The position numbers and the translations under genes are program-made. DNA of 64,000 nucleotides from Chamaecrista fasciculata (lineage: Eukaryota; Streptophyta; Magnoliopsida; Fabales; Fabaceae), in contig QANZ01045732.1 in assembly GCA_003254925.1 (NCBI GenBank), positions 1 to 64,000 on the forward strand, in the 5' to 3' direction. Of this stretch, positions 36,752-47,093 are shown one piece after another. The notes under the pieces were generated by a model that had not been told where the DNA came from, made no database searches, and saw nothing but the letters and a program-made list of their open reading frames with translations. The first letter of the stretch is position 1. Each line of letters begins with the position of its first letter.

Positions 36752-38119
36752 TGATCTTACCATATTTCATCATGTATTTTAGAGACATTTTAGGGCATTT
36801 TATATTCATTTGGGATTCATTTGCATGCCTTTGTGTCCTTTTATGATGAAATATGATGCCTTGAGGTTTGATGATTATTTGGACTATTTTGTGATTAATT
36901 GAGTGGTTTTCTCGGGTTTAATCTTTATTACTTGATTGATCCTTTTTATCCTGAGAGTTCACTTAATTTCTCGATGTTCTTGATAGGTTTTAATGAAGTC
37001 CAAAGTGCTGAATTACTTCGAGGAAGACTCAAGGATGTTTGGAGACGAGTCAGGGACCAAACTGAAAACAAACTCAAGTTGCTGGAAAACCCACCGCCGG
37101 AACCGCCGCCATGCACCGCCGCGGCGGGTCCGCGGCGGGTTCGCGATAATTTGTTATTAATCAAGCCCAGGCCCGATTTGGATGATTCAGACCTAAATTT
37201 TTATGGGATGAGCCGAAAATAACATATATGAGAGGTTTTTAGGTCATTTAAAGGAGGAGGAACACTAGAGACACACTTTACACCATCTCCTTCATCCCCT
37301 CTCTTCTCCCACCTTCATCCATGGCTACTTTGGAGGCTAGGAGGCTTGTTGAAGCCGAATCTCTCTCCATGAGCAGCTAGATTCCACACCCATAAGAGGA
37401 TTGGAGGAGGCCCGAGCTTGGTTCTACACTTAGGGAGTTTTACTTTACTCTTTTCATCGTTTTATATTAGGGTTTGAGTTTTTCTTGGGTAGAGAACTTG
37501 TAATTCTGATATTGATTATGAATTTGAGATTGGATTTTGGATTCTGATATGTATTGATTATTCTAGTCTTGATTATGATCCGTTAGGATACGTTGTAGTT
37601 GGTTTGACTAATAATTGGGATAAGTTTCTCTTTGATAACTTAGTCTGAGTTATAGAGTTGCCTGAATTCTTGATTTTATCTCGCCATTAGCGTCATTGAA
37701 GTGATTATCTTGGTTATGTTTATAATTGAGTTAATTGCTATGTTTAACGGTAGTGGACAACTTTAGTAAATGGTTTGTGAAGTAATTACTCCGATCTTTA
37801 TATGCTAGGAAGGCCGAATTCAATTCCTCTGTTGGGTGTTTCCATCAATAAGTGTGTCTTATCTATCTTTATCGCTTTTGTTTATCTTTTGCTTATTAAT
37901 CAAAAACCCCAAAAATATTATTGCTTTATTTAATTATTGTTTTAGGTCTTAGACAAACAATCAAAGAACAAATTTTCTTCGCTTTTACCCGATTGGTGAT
38001 AATTTGGTATTGTTTGCTTTTAAACCTTGCACAAAAGTTCCTCGAGAGATCGACTCGGATTGCACCACTATAGTGCATTTTATTCCGGTATTTTGGCCAC
38101 CTAGCGACGGGAGCGGTCA
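36752..38119. mobile_element. Solo LTR, 1368 bp, probably Ty3/gypsy-type
   Basis: It begins TGATCTTACC and ends GAGCGGTCA. It is flanked by an exact 5-bp duplication CTTAC (36747-36751 and 38120-38124). The 3' part, with 'ctcgagagatcgactcgg' phrasing, resembles large plant gypsy LTRs. That family call is from memory and is tentative. It looks whole as an LTR. Confidence 0.7.
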
Positions 38120-38596
38120 CTTACCTAGCGTCGGACAAGCCACTGTTGATCGTCGATGGAAGACAGACCACCATCGGCGGTGCGGAAGACGCCGGTGCGG
38201 CGGAGGGCACAACGGCGAGGGGCTATGGAAGGTGCGACAGCAGAACCCCAAACTTGATTTGGGTCTCAATGGCTATGGCGTGAAATTTAGGGCGTATTTG
38301 CAATTTGAAAATGAAAAATTTTGCCCAAATTCACATTTAAGCCCCAGGTCACAATGATTATGTACAACATGATCCCTCATTCTGGTAATAGACCATTTTG
38401 CCCTTTGTGATTGGTGATTGAATGTATTAGAGTATAGGTAATTATAGGTTTATGTATAGGGGTATAAGTGTAATTGAGTGTGTTTGATTATTAAAAAATC
38501 ATGATTATAATTGAATCAGGAAAAAAACGTAAACGAACACGCTTATTACGATTATAATCGAAACAAATTATAATCAAAACGCAAACGAACTGGGCT
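38120..38596. other. Right subterminal region of the PIF element
   Basis: A GC-rich stretch (38120-38250, 'gccggtgcggcgg') is followed by AT-rich DNA. Two TIR-like motifs then occur: AAACGTAAACGAACACG at about 38525 and AAACGCAAACGAACTGG at the end. The doubled terminus may reflect a tandem or nested end. Confidence 0.5.
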
Positions 38597-39117
38597 TAAG
38601 ACTTATTTTCTTTCACTCAGCAGCCGCCTCACTCCTCATCATTTTCTCCATTTTCAACCATTCAACTTCTAAACTCCCACCTACTTCTTTTTCTTTCCAC
38701 CATCAATATTCTCCATTCATTTTTTTTTGTTTGTTCTTTATTGTTCATCACTTTACCTCTTCCAACAACAAACTCTCATAATCATTTCTTCTTCCATCAT
38801 CAATTCAAAAGGAAGTTACGTTCTTGATGTTTAAGCTTTTCTCTGTTATAGATCTGTGTTATTGTCATGACAAAGCCATGTTTTCACCATCAAGGATCTG
38901 CTTCTTCTCCTTCTTGATATTTCTTAAACTTTGCTGAAAAAAAAACCGGGCGAGTCATATCTGGGTTGACAGTTCTTGATTAAAACCGCCGGGTTGACTC
39001 GGTTTTTTACCGGTTTGTTTGCAAAACGGTCCCAAAAGCTCACCCGGACCGCCCTGCTGCCCGGGTCGCCGATTTCCGGTCTGACCCGGCCGGTCCGGTT
39101 CGGGTTTTAATACTGTG

Positions 39118-39363
39118 CCTAAGAGTCTCTCCTAAGATATCTTGTGATGTACTACTCAATCAATTTCCAGCTAACTACTAGTCTATATATAGGCATCTGC
39201 ATCTCAAATCCTAGATCCCCAAGTTACTTAACCTAAGTCCAATAGGTCCAAGTATTTAATTCCTTAGCCACCAAGAATTCTACCCCAGAATATATGGTAA
39301 AATACAAGTCACTTTAAAAGATTACTCCAATATTCCTAAATCTTAACCATAAGATTACAATCT
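39118..39363 (-). mobile_element. 5' LTR of the copia element, second part
   Basis: It resumes at CCTAAGAGTCTCTCC, exactly where 24131 stopped, and follows the 499-bp LTR to about AAGATTACAATCT. The last few bases expected at the terminus are not recognisable. The copia element therefore spans 18437-39363 with about 15 kb of later insertion inside its LTR. Confidence 0.85.
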
Positions 39364-40131
39364 GTTGTTTTTTTGCCTATAATGTTATTCATCTATACTA
39401 TATTATATTTGTCTGTGATGCTTTTTGGTCGACCATATTTTAAAACTATAGTCTATAAAATTAAAATTTCTAATATATATTAAAATAAATAAAAAATAAT
39501 TATATTTTTCAAACCCACTAAGGCACAATCGTGGGATAAAAAAATAAAGTAAATCTTCTCATAATCCCACTATATCCATAATCCCACAAAATTTGCACCC
39601 ATAATTGTAAGGAAATGATATAAAAAACTGATTTGGTAGAGCTACTCAATTTTTTTTCCTTGTCTTTTATTTACCTTTCTTATTTATAACCACATAATTG
39701 TGAACTTTAATTATTCACGATAAGGCTAGTTTCATTTCATCCCAATTGAAACATAACTACCATTTAGGCATAGGATATTAAATTAATTAAATTGTTGATC
39801 ATATTCATATTGGACTTCACTCCCAACTCTTTCTCGCCAGTGATCTCCTGATGAATTGATTAGAAGCAAAGTAAAACTTCATAGGTTGAACAGAAATGAA
39901 CATCACATTGATATATAAACATTACAAAGTAGAAACAACTGAAGACAACATAAAATTGCAAAACAAAGAAAGACCAACCAAGCCAATGCAAGTAGATATA
40001 CACACACACCCACTTTCAACTTAAACTCAAGTGGGAATGATGATGAGCCTAAGCCCAAACACAACCACTTACTTACATGGGCCAAACCCAAGCCCATCCC
40101 GGCCCATCAAATAAATCAACCGGGCTTTTTT
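39364..40131. other. Intergenic DNA and aquaporin 3' UTR
   Basis: AT-rich. The 3' UTR of the minus-strand aquaporin gene should occupy roughly 39890-40131. Nothing else is recognisable. Confidence 0.5.
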
Positions 40132-41069
40132 CTAATAATCTGTTGTGGGGAGTTGTTCATGGGTGCTTTGGTTGATGTAGAGAGCCTCATAAACAAGGGC
40201 AGCAATTGCAGCACCAATGAGTGGGCCGACCCAATAAATCCATTGGCCGGCCCAAGTCCAACTAACCACAGCGGGCCCAAATGACACCGCTGGGTTCATA
40301 GATGCGCCGTCAAATGCGCCGCCGGCTAAAATGTTGGCGCCCACGATGAAACCGATAGCGATGGGTGCTATGATTCCAAGATCACCTTTTTTTGGGTCCA
40401 CCGCCGTGGCATACACTGTGTAAACCAACCCAAAAGTCATCACGATCTCAAAAACGACGGCGTTCCATGCACCCACACCTGAAGATAGTGCAAATGCAGA
40501 TGTTTCCTGTAATGTATAATAAATAAACAAAAGCTTCAAAGGTTAATTAATTTGTCTGGCATTTTAGAATTCAATAATTGTGAATTGCTTAATGACTTAC
40601 GAGTCCACCGGTGGCAAATTTAAGGAGCAAGCAAGCAACGACAGAACCAAGGAGTTGAGCAATCCAATACAAAATGCCTCGAAGGAGCGAAATGTGACCA
40701 CCGAGAAAAGCACCGAAGGTAACTGCAGGATTCACGTGACCGCCGGAGATGTTAGCGCCGACAGCCACCGCCACAAACAGCCCAAAGGCGTGAGAGATTG
40801 ACGCCGAAATTAGTCCCGCCGGCGATGCTGCACCATTGTCTGTCAACTTATCTGCCACAGATCAATATATAGAGTGAAAATGTATTTTGATAATATAGTT
40901 ATTGAGTGAAAATGAAATGAATGAAGTAAAACATACTGTAAGCCATGCCGGCGCCTTGTCCGGCGAAGACAAAGATGAGCATTGATATGAACTCTGCCAA
41001 AGCCGCTTTAAGAGCATCTACTTGCCCAAACTCCGAAGGGTTTCCCACCGCAATTCTAGAAATCGGCAT
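40132..41069 (-). CDS. TIP1: Tonoplast intrinsic protein (aquaporin), TIP1 type
   Basis: Three exons, 41069-40937, 40851-40601 and 40506-40132, all with GT-AG borders, give 252 residues, the usual TIP length. The protein starts [16 protein letters not shown]. It shows [20 protein letters not shown] in helix 1, the first NPA in [13 protein letters not shown] (residues 85-87) and the second in [15 protein letters not shown] (199-201). His65 in helix 2 and Val202 after the second NPA fit the TIP1 aromatic/arginine filter (His-Ile-Ala-Val), which passes water and often urea or hydrogen peroxide. Six membrane helices are evident. The acidic/amide C-terminus ends LPTTDY. It acts in the vacuolar membrane. 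TIP1;1 and TIP1;3 cannot be told apart safely. No defects were seen. A MITE lies 220 bp upstream of the start codon. Confidence 0.95.
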
Positions 41070-41288
41070 TTTTTACAAAACCAAAAAATATACAAATTAT
41101 GAGATGAGATTTTCAAGCTTTCAATAGTCTAATACTCTAATTTGCTATATGTACCACCTTCTCTGTTGGTTTATATATATGTGACTTGTGCCTTGTGGGA
41201 GGCCATGGTTAATTGGAGTTAAATTATTTTTGAAAAAGAATAGCTAAAAAGTTAGGTTGGCTTTAATTATTATTATTATTATTATCAT

Positions 41289-41673
41289 TAGGCCAAAGTG
41301 TACTTTTGATCTCATAATTTTTGTTTTTGTTGCACTTTTGGTCACATATCTTTTGCTCGGGTATAAATTTGGTCATGTGTTGCAATTTTAGTCTCATATC
41401 TTTGGGTCAAGTTGTAAAATTGTTCTCGCATCTTTTGGTCATGTTACAAAATTGGTCTTATATCTTTATAAAATATTCCACATTTTAAGATAAACGATAT
41501 AAATTTTTGCAAAGAAATGAGAGCAAATATGCAACAAAAAAAGATATGAGACAATATGAGATTGATCCTACACTTGACCAAAAAAATATGAGACTAGAAG
41601 TGCAACAAAGAAATATACAGGACCAAATTGAGATTTGAGTAAAATATATGGGACCAAAAATGCGTTTGGCCTA
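41289..41673. mobile_element. MITE upstream of the aquaporin gene
   Basis: The left end TAGGCCAAAGTGTACTTTTG and the complement of the right end TAGGCCAAACGCATTTTTGG form TIRs that stay similar for about 60 bases ('ggtc.catat.tttt'). It is 385 bp and non-coding. The flanks are (ATT)n-rich, so no clear target duplication can be read. Confidence 0.65.
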
Positions 41674-43349
41674 GTTATTATTATTTATTGGGTCCTTCTA
41701 ACAGGTGCCCTTAGAACACATGTTAAGATTTCTTTTGATTGGTCAAGTGAGTTTTCAAATATTAAAAATTATCTTTTAAATGAATTTTCGTAAATTTCAA
41801 GATATGATATACTCTACTAACCAATCAGTAGAAACTTTAAAATATGCCCTAAAAGCACATGTTAGATAAATCCTTATTTTTGTTTATTTAAAATGAGGAC
41901 AATAATGGGAGGGCCTCCGGTTTGTTCGGGTGAGGACACGTGGACGGTGAGATGTGGATGTGATGAGAGAGGCAGAGAGCGAAGGCGCAACAATCACCGA
42001 CCAATGTATTTGGTGGTGGGTCCCTCAATCATTGTCGAAGCTTTTGGACCCAAACCGACTATCTCATTTCTTTACTTTTGTGCCGACGTTGGACTAATTC
42101 CATTGGATTCATTATTCTTTAATTCTCACGCCCTAATCAATAATCAACTTTTATAAAGGGATTCTAAAGGCCAAAGGGATTTAATCTAAATTTTTATTTC
42201 AAAATAAAGAAAAAAATTAATGATTTAGTCCACAAAATCTATATACTATATTATATGGATCCACCCTTTTATGTTTGGTCAAAATTACTGAATTGAAAAA
42301 ATAAAAAATAAAAAAAATCACTCACTTTCCTCTAACCCACCACGTTCTCTCACCCCAAACAAGTTACTTTTGATTTTTATTAATATTTTAAACTCCATAA
42401 AAAAAGATAAATTACATTTTGGTACTCTATGGTTTGATCATATTTCACTTTAGTACTCGGTGATTTAAAAAGTAACACTTTGGTATCCTGTGATATTCTT
42501 TCTTAACAAATTATTTTTAAATAATTTTATATTTTATCTTTAACTTTAAATTAGTTCAAACGTTCGGACACGCCAAGCCCCTAGTATGTTATATGTGTCA
42601 ATCCAGAAAGGCGAAAAATAAAATCATATGATTTAATCTTCAACAATTCAATTTGAATGAATTTTTCTTTTATTAAAAATTAGAATTTAATGAAAAATCT
42701 AAAACTGTTTTGAATTTTGTTGATATTGCACTTAACAATAATCGAATAATTAAAATGATTATAATTGCATATTTTAAGCACTAAATCTTGTAATTTTAAT
42801 TTTTTAGCATGGTTTTAAAAATCAAATTAGAATTATTGAATCGAGGAATTTTTATTTGTGACGAAATAATTAGTCATTAGTTATTGTTCTCAATGATAAA
42901 TACCTTGACTTGTAAAAAAAATTGACACAATAAGTTTTAAGTTATAGTTCCAAACTCGTCACATTGGACTTAAAATGATAAAGAAACGACCAACTTTACT
43001 TGTTTAATCATGAAACGAGTAACTTATTTTCGAGACTCAATTTAATTTTATTTGCTGATAGTCTCAATTGGATCGAAAAATACTCGTATAAAACAATCTA
43101 TAACTTTAGAGTTTGGACTCATCATATTTAAACTTAAAACGAGAGAGATTTAACATTATTTAGTAGTTTTGAATTAAAGTAAACCACTATAAAAATATAT
43201 AACGTCAATTTAAATATTTTGAAATATAAAATACAAAGAAAAATTTTAAGGCAAAGATATAAAACCAATTTGAGTATTCAGCCTAATGTTTTCTTTATTG
43301 AATAGGATGTGCTTAGACAGCTTAGTGGGGATGATGAAATTGAAAGGAA
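41674..43349. other. Intergenic DNA with a family D repeat copy
   Basis: The frame at 41893-42156 has no family resemblance. Around 42410-42500 is a half-MITE-like stretch ('tttggtactctatggtttg'). Family D motifs ('actcatcatatttaaactt', 'aacgagagagattt') occur at about 42950-43280. Confidence 0.5.
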
Positions 43350-43566
43350 ATGAAAGTTCATGAATCCAGAACAAGTATGGATTGTATGAAAATGAATCCT
43401 CTCAAGTGTGCAGTGTCTGTAGTTTAGAGAGAGAATGGAAGAGTTAGAGAGAGAAGTGTGGGCCCCATTAATAGTGGGATCCACACTTCTCTTTCTAACT
43501 CTTCCATTCTCTCTCTAAACTGCATGAAATGTATACAAATAGAGACTGCAGAGGATCCAGGTCCTG
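43350..43566. mobile_element. Foldback MITE with a 40-bp near-perfect hairpin
   Basis: The arms at 43422-43461 and 43481-43520 are complementary at 39 of 40 positions (GTTTAGAGAGAGAATGGAAG ...), separated by 19 bases. Outer sequences, ATCCTCT..GCAGT at about 43397 and GACTGCAGAGGAT at about 43545, suggest longer TIRs. It is non-coding, and the transcript could fold into a small-RNA precursor. Confidence 0.65.
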
Positions 43567-43925
43567 GATCGTTTGGGGGTTCTCAAGTCAACTTACCCCA
43601 ACAAGTCTAATATTCAGGCGTTTAATTAAGTTGTGCATTAATTCCAACTATTACGCAGATGACGCAGATATATATTATCTTTGATGTTAGGAGGATTTGA
43701 CGTCGCCAATTAGCCAACTCCATAAACGATTAATAATAGATAACTATGTTAGTTATATATATATATGATAGAGGGAAAATTTATGGAGAGTTTAAGTATT
43801 GGGATACCAAAGTTCTCAATTGTCAACTAACACGAATCTCAAAATTGTAAAATGTATATCGAAGAGATGAGAGGTTAGGTGTCTCCACACTTAAATTTTT
43901 AGTCCCATTGCTTTATGATAAATAT
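43567..43925. other. Intergenic DNA
   Basis: AT-rich with a short (TA)n at about 43756. No gene visible. Confidence 0.5.
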
Positions 43926-43929
43926 ATTT

Positions 43930-44116
43930 GGGGGATTGGATCTTGGAGTCTTTTTCTATGATTTTTTGTGGAGTTAGAGAGAAAAAAAATATAAATTTCA
44001 TGAAATAAAAATATAGTATACAATAAACATTTTCTCTTTCTCTCTCTTATTTTCTCTTCTTTTCTCTTCCCAACTTTATAAGAAATATAGAAAAAGAAAC
44101 TCTAGAGGATCCATTT
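43930..44116. mobile_element. Related short foldback MITE
   Basis: GGATCTTGGAGTCTTTTTCT at the left and, in complement, GGATCCTCTAGAGTTTCTTT at the right form TIRs around a pyrimidine-rich, non-coding core. It appears related to the 43350-43566 element through the GGATCCTCT-type end. Confidence 0.5.
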
Positions 44117-45367
44117 TCATATTTGGGAGGGTTTTAACTGTTTTACATTCATTTAAATCAGATTAGTCTTCGTCTAAATCGTTACACAGATAATGTTTAA
44201 AAAAAAAAACTTTTGCTTATGGAATTGCAATGATTGCCATACAATTACGCCATGAATTAGTTGTCGAAGCTAATTGAAAATTAAGTAGGTGATACCAAGA
44301 GGAGTTGTGCTAAATGGGTTCGATTTTGATTACCTAAGCATCTGGTGTATTTGTCCGAGAAAGACAATGGATCAGGAGCCACAAGTTTTTATTTTTATTT
44401 TTTTTATTTCCACCCAAACTTGGTATGTATTTTTAAGCTTATCTGCTTGATTTATTTATGATGGACGGTTTAAAGCGAGCATAGTTTAAACCAAATTGCT
44501 ATTTCTTTTGTTCTGATCTCGTGAAGAAGATAAGCCTACATGGAGCTTGCGAATTAAGTGTTATACCTTGTTTTTTTTTGGCCAAAATTAAGTGTTATAC
44601 CTAGTTATCCCTAGTATGCCTCTACGATCAGTCGATTGTACACACGCCAAGTTTGAATCTTTCTTTCGTCAATCTTTTTTTTTATTATAAGGTATATTAT
44701 ATTTATTTATTTTATGATTTAAACTAAAAGTAATCCTTATTCGATTTAAGAAGTTTTACAACAAAGAAAGTTAAAGTTCTCTCCATAATCAGGCCAAAAA
44801 AAAGTTCTCTCCATAATATTCTCTCCAATAATGAATTGGAAACTACGCTTACGAAAATTGAAATATTTGTTTTCTATTAAGTTTGTTTGAATTTTGGTTG
44901 GTTCTTTAGTCTTTACACTTGTTCTGTTTGCGTTATGTAACGTGGATTTACGTTAGAAGAATCTAGGCATAATGGCAATGTTTGGATTAAGGTTATCGTG
45001 GTTCTGGGATCACTGAATCTGAATGAAAAAAAACATGACATGTATTAATTATAACATAGCGCAAGCCACCTGAAGTTTCAGTTCGACTGAAATCAGATTC
45101 TTAAACAATCTGAGAACCTACGTTGTGTTCAAGTAAAACTCACCCAAAAAAAAAAAATCCCATACATATCTATGATAAGATAGATTAATATGTGAACATC
45201 TCGGAGAAATTTGAAATTATAGATGAAGAAAACATTTGTTTTGGTAGGAACTGTGAATACAAATCCTACGTGGTTGTGGTACTCAAGACTCCACAATTTT
45301 AGCCAACTTCACTTTTTTCATAGAATTGGTTTCCGATTTCCCATTCAAGAATAAATTGGGCTACCGA
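44117..45367. other. Intergenic DNA with two poly(A)-microinsert duplications
   Basis: 17-bp duplications at 44552-44568/44586-44602 and 44773-44789/44801-44817 surround GGCC-plus-homopolymer inserts of 17 and 11 bases. No gene seen. Confidence 0.55.
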
Positions 45368-45793
45368 TGTGAGTCTCATATCGGATATTTAGCTAAAGAT
45401 AAAGCACTATATAAGATTTTGGGCTCTCCAATTTCAACAACTAGCTTTTGAGGTGTGGTTCTTCTAAGAGCTTATACTTATATCAATTGGTGTTTTCATT
45501 GAGAGCCGATTGACACGGAGAGGCAACCTATAGACTTGATTAAGGTACGTACGATGCGTCGCGCTGAATACTGAAAGTTGAATGAAGCCGCCAAAAGTAA
45601 AAAGGACTATCAATGGACCAGTGTCGATAGTGTGGGCCGCCGTGGACATCGACTTTCGAAAAAATATGTAATAATACAAGTCCCACATCGGGTAGTTAGC
45701 TAAAGGTAAAACACTATATAAGACTTTAGGCTCTCCAACTTCAATAGTTAGCTTTTGAGGTGTGGTTTTCTTTAAGAGCTTATACGTATATCA
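45368..45793 (+). mobile_element. TRIM-like mini LTR element (tentative)
   Basis: Two direct repeats of about 120 bp (45368-45485 and about 45675-45793) share 'cacatcgg', 'ttagctaaag', 'cactatataaga' and 'agcttttgaggtgtggtt'. Between them is about 190 bp beginning TTGGTGTTTTCATTGAGAGC, a sequence often found just inside small plant LTR elements. There is no coding capacity. Only a 4-base CTAC match flanks it, so the borders are uncertain. Confidence 0.5.
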
Positions 45794-46090
45794 ACTACAT
45801 AATTTCTTTTCTTTATCATAGGCACACGTTCTAGAATAATTTAACAGTAAAAATACACATGTTCACATATCAAAATCATGTATGTGAATTTCATATCTGC
45901 TGTTTGCCAATGTCAACCCGCCAACATAACCATGACCACTAAATTTAGTACTCTTCAATCTAGTATTGCCCTTCGCCTTTCGGCTCCCAAAACAATTAAA
46001 AAAAAGAAAAGAAAGAATACCCTCGTTAACCATAATATCTGATTTTCATATTAACAAACATCACCATTATTAAGAATGCAACACATTAAA

Positions 46091-46367
46091 CTGCAAAAAC
46101 GGCAGCGTATATGACAACCATTATGCACAAGATTCACATGAATATGCTGAGGCAGCAGAGCGAGAGGAAGTTCACTTGGGGAAGACCTTACTGAATACTG
46201 GCAAGTTTGGTAGAGTGTGGAGCACAAGTGAATTACAAGACATGGATCTTGAGAGAAAATATGGAAATTCAGGCAAAATTAATGTTGACCCCTCTCACTA
46301 TTTACTGAGTAAATTACTTTCGTTTCTGAGGAACATACAAATTACATTACATGTTTTTCCATTTTGA
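46091..46367 (+). other. Orphan exon-like open frame, unidentified
   Basis: The frame reads NGSVYDNHYAQDSHEYAEAA, then REEVHLGKTLLNTGKFGRVW and STSELQDMDLERKYGNSGKI, up to DPSHYLLSK, with a plausible donor (ACTGA|GTAAAT) near 46311 and a stop at 46365-46367. The composition is that of a soluble acidic protein, unlike the surrounding AT-rich frames. I recognise no family and find no partner exons or start codon. It may be a captured or stranded exon. Confidence 0.3.
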
Positions 46368-47093
46368 ATAAGAAAAACTTGAATATGGTTTTTATATTAT
46401 CCCAAAATGACAAATAAATAAAGTTCACAAATACTTTGTTACCGACATAAGAGGGAAGAGGGTGTTTTCAGGATTTATATTTTTGGTTAAAAAACCAATA
46501 TAAACGTGGTGAGACAATTGGGCATCCCTTGGGCGGAGAGTAATTCACTCATTTTTATTTCCCTGAACCAGTTAAAAGAGATACTAGTCCTTTGATTCTT
46601 TGAACAAAGAAATCATTAGTCGCACCTGCATGGAGTGCTTACAATGACTTCACCACTAAGAACTCAAGCTGAGTTTAGCCAATTGGCACCAAGATGGCCA
46701 AACCAAACATAGATTCTGAGAGGCAGATAGATTCTTCTAGCTATTTACAAAACAAATGATGCACATGAGAGCTCACTTCTAAAAAGACAGGCTGATAAGA
46801 GAGAAACATGAAACTTTAATGGAAAATCCAATTTCCATGTCACCCAGCCGATGAGGCTATCACACTCCTGATTCTTGATTAGCAAATCCTTATAGTTTTA
46901 TAATTATAAATTTCAAAAACAAATCCAGCCTTCATGCTCCTACCCTTTATCCAACACCCACGTACTTGGCCTAAATGCCCAAATCTAAGCTTAAATTGCC
47001 ATCCAAGCATACCCCACCATCGTTGTAGTTATCAATTTTGAGCAATAGAGAAAGAGGACGATCTTCTACAAGAGATTTTGGCTGCATCCAAGT
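46368..47093. other. Intergenic DNA
   Basis: No reading frame or repeat end that I can support. Confidence 0.45.

Larger units (their letters stand above)
24587..38596 (+). mobile_element. 14-kb PIF/Harbinger element with cargo genes
   Basis: The left terminus is GGGTCAGTTCGTTTACGTTTT and the complement of the right terminus is AGCCCAGTTCGTTTGCGTTTT. It is flanked by TAA on both sides (24584-24586 and 38597-38599), which fits the TWA target preference of PIF/Harbinger. Subterminal 'gattataatc' and 'ataggggtata' phrases occur at both ends. Inside are a Myb/SANT-like gene, a DDE transposase gene, a 135-bp tandem array, a plant-transposon-type protein gene and, on the opposite strand, a GRF zinc-finger gene. 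Two solo LTRs (2378 and 1368 bp) were inserted later, so the original element was about 10.3 kb. The transposase is no longer intact. Confidence 0.82.
24132..39117. mobile_element. hAT-type TIR element inserted in the copia LTR, itself filled by a PIF element
   Basis: The left end reads CATAGTTTGAAAACCCAGACCGG. The complement of the right end reads CACAGTATTAAAACCCGAACCGG. It is flanked by an exact 8-bp duplication, CCTAAGAG (24124-24131 and 39118-39125). Eight-bp duplications and CA..GT.TTAAAA-CCGG-type termini are typical of hAT elements. Only about 455 bp on the left and 520 bp on the right belong to it; the rest is the nested PIF/Harbinger element. I see no hAT transposase, so it was non-autonomous. 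Confidence 0.88.

Noticed and set aside
38004-38357. 117-codon plus-strand frame as a gene
   Set aside because: It spans the end of a solo LTR and the PIF subterminal region. The GC-rich part gives arbitrary residues in several frames.
45368-45793. 5S-rRNA-containing Cassandra TRIM
   Set aside because: The repeats do not contain the 5S internal promoter sequence that defines Cassandra, so only a generic TRIM-like call is kept.
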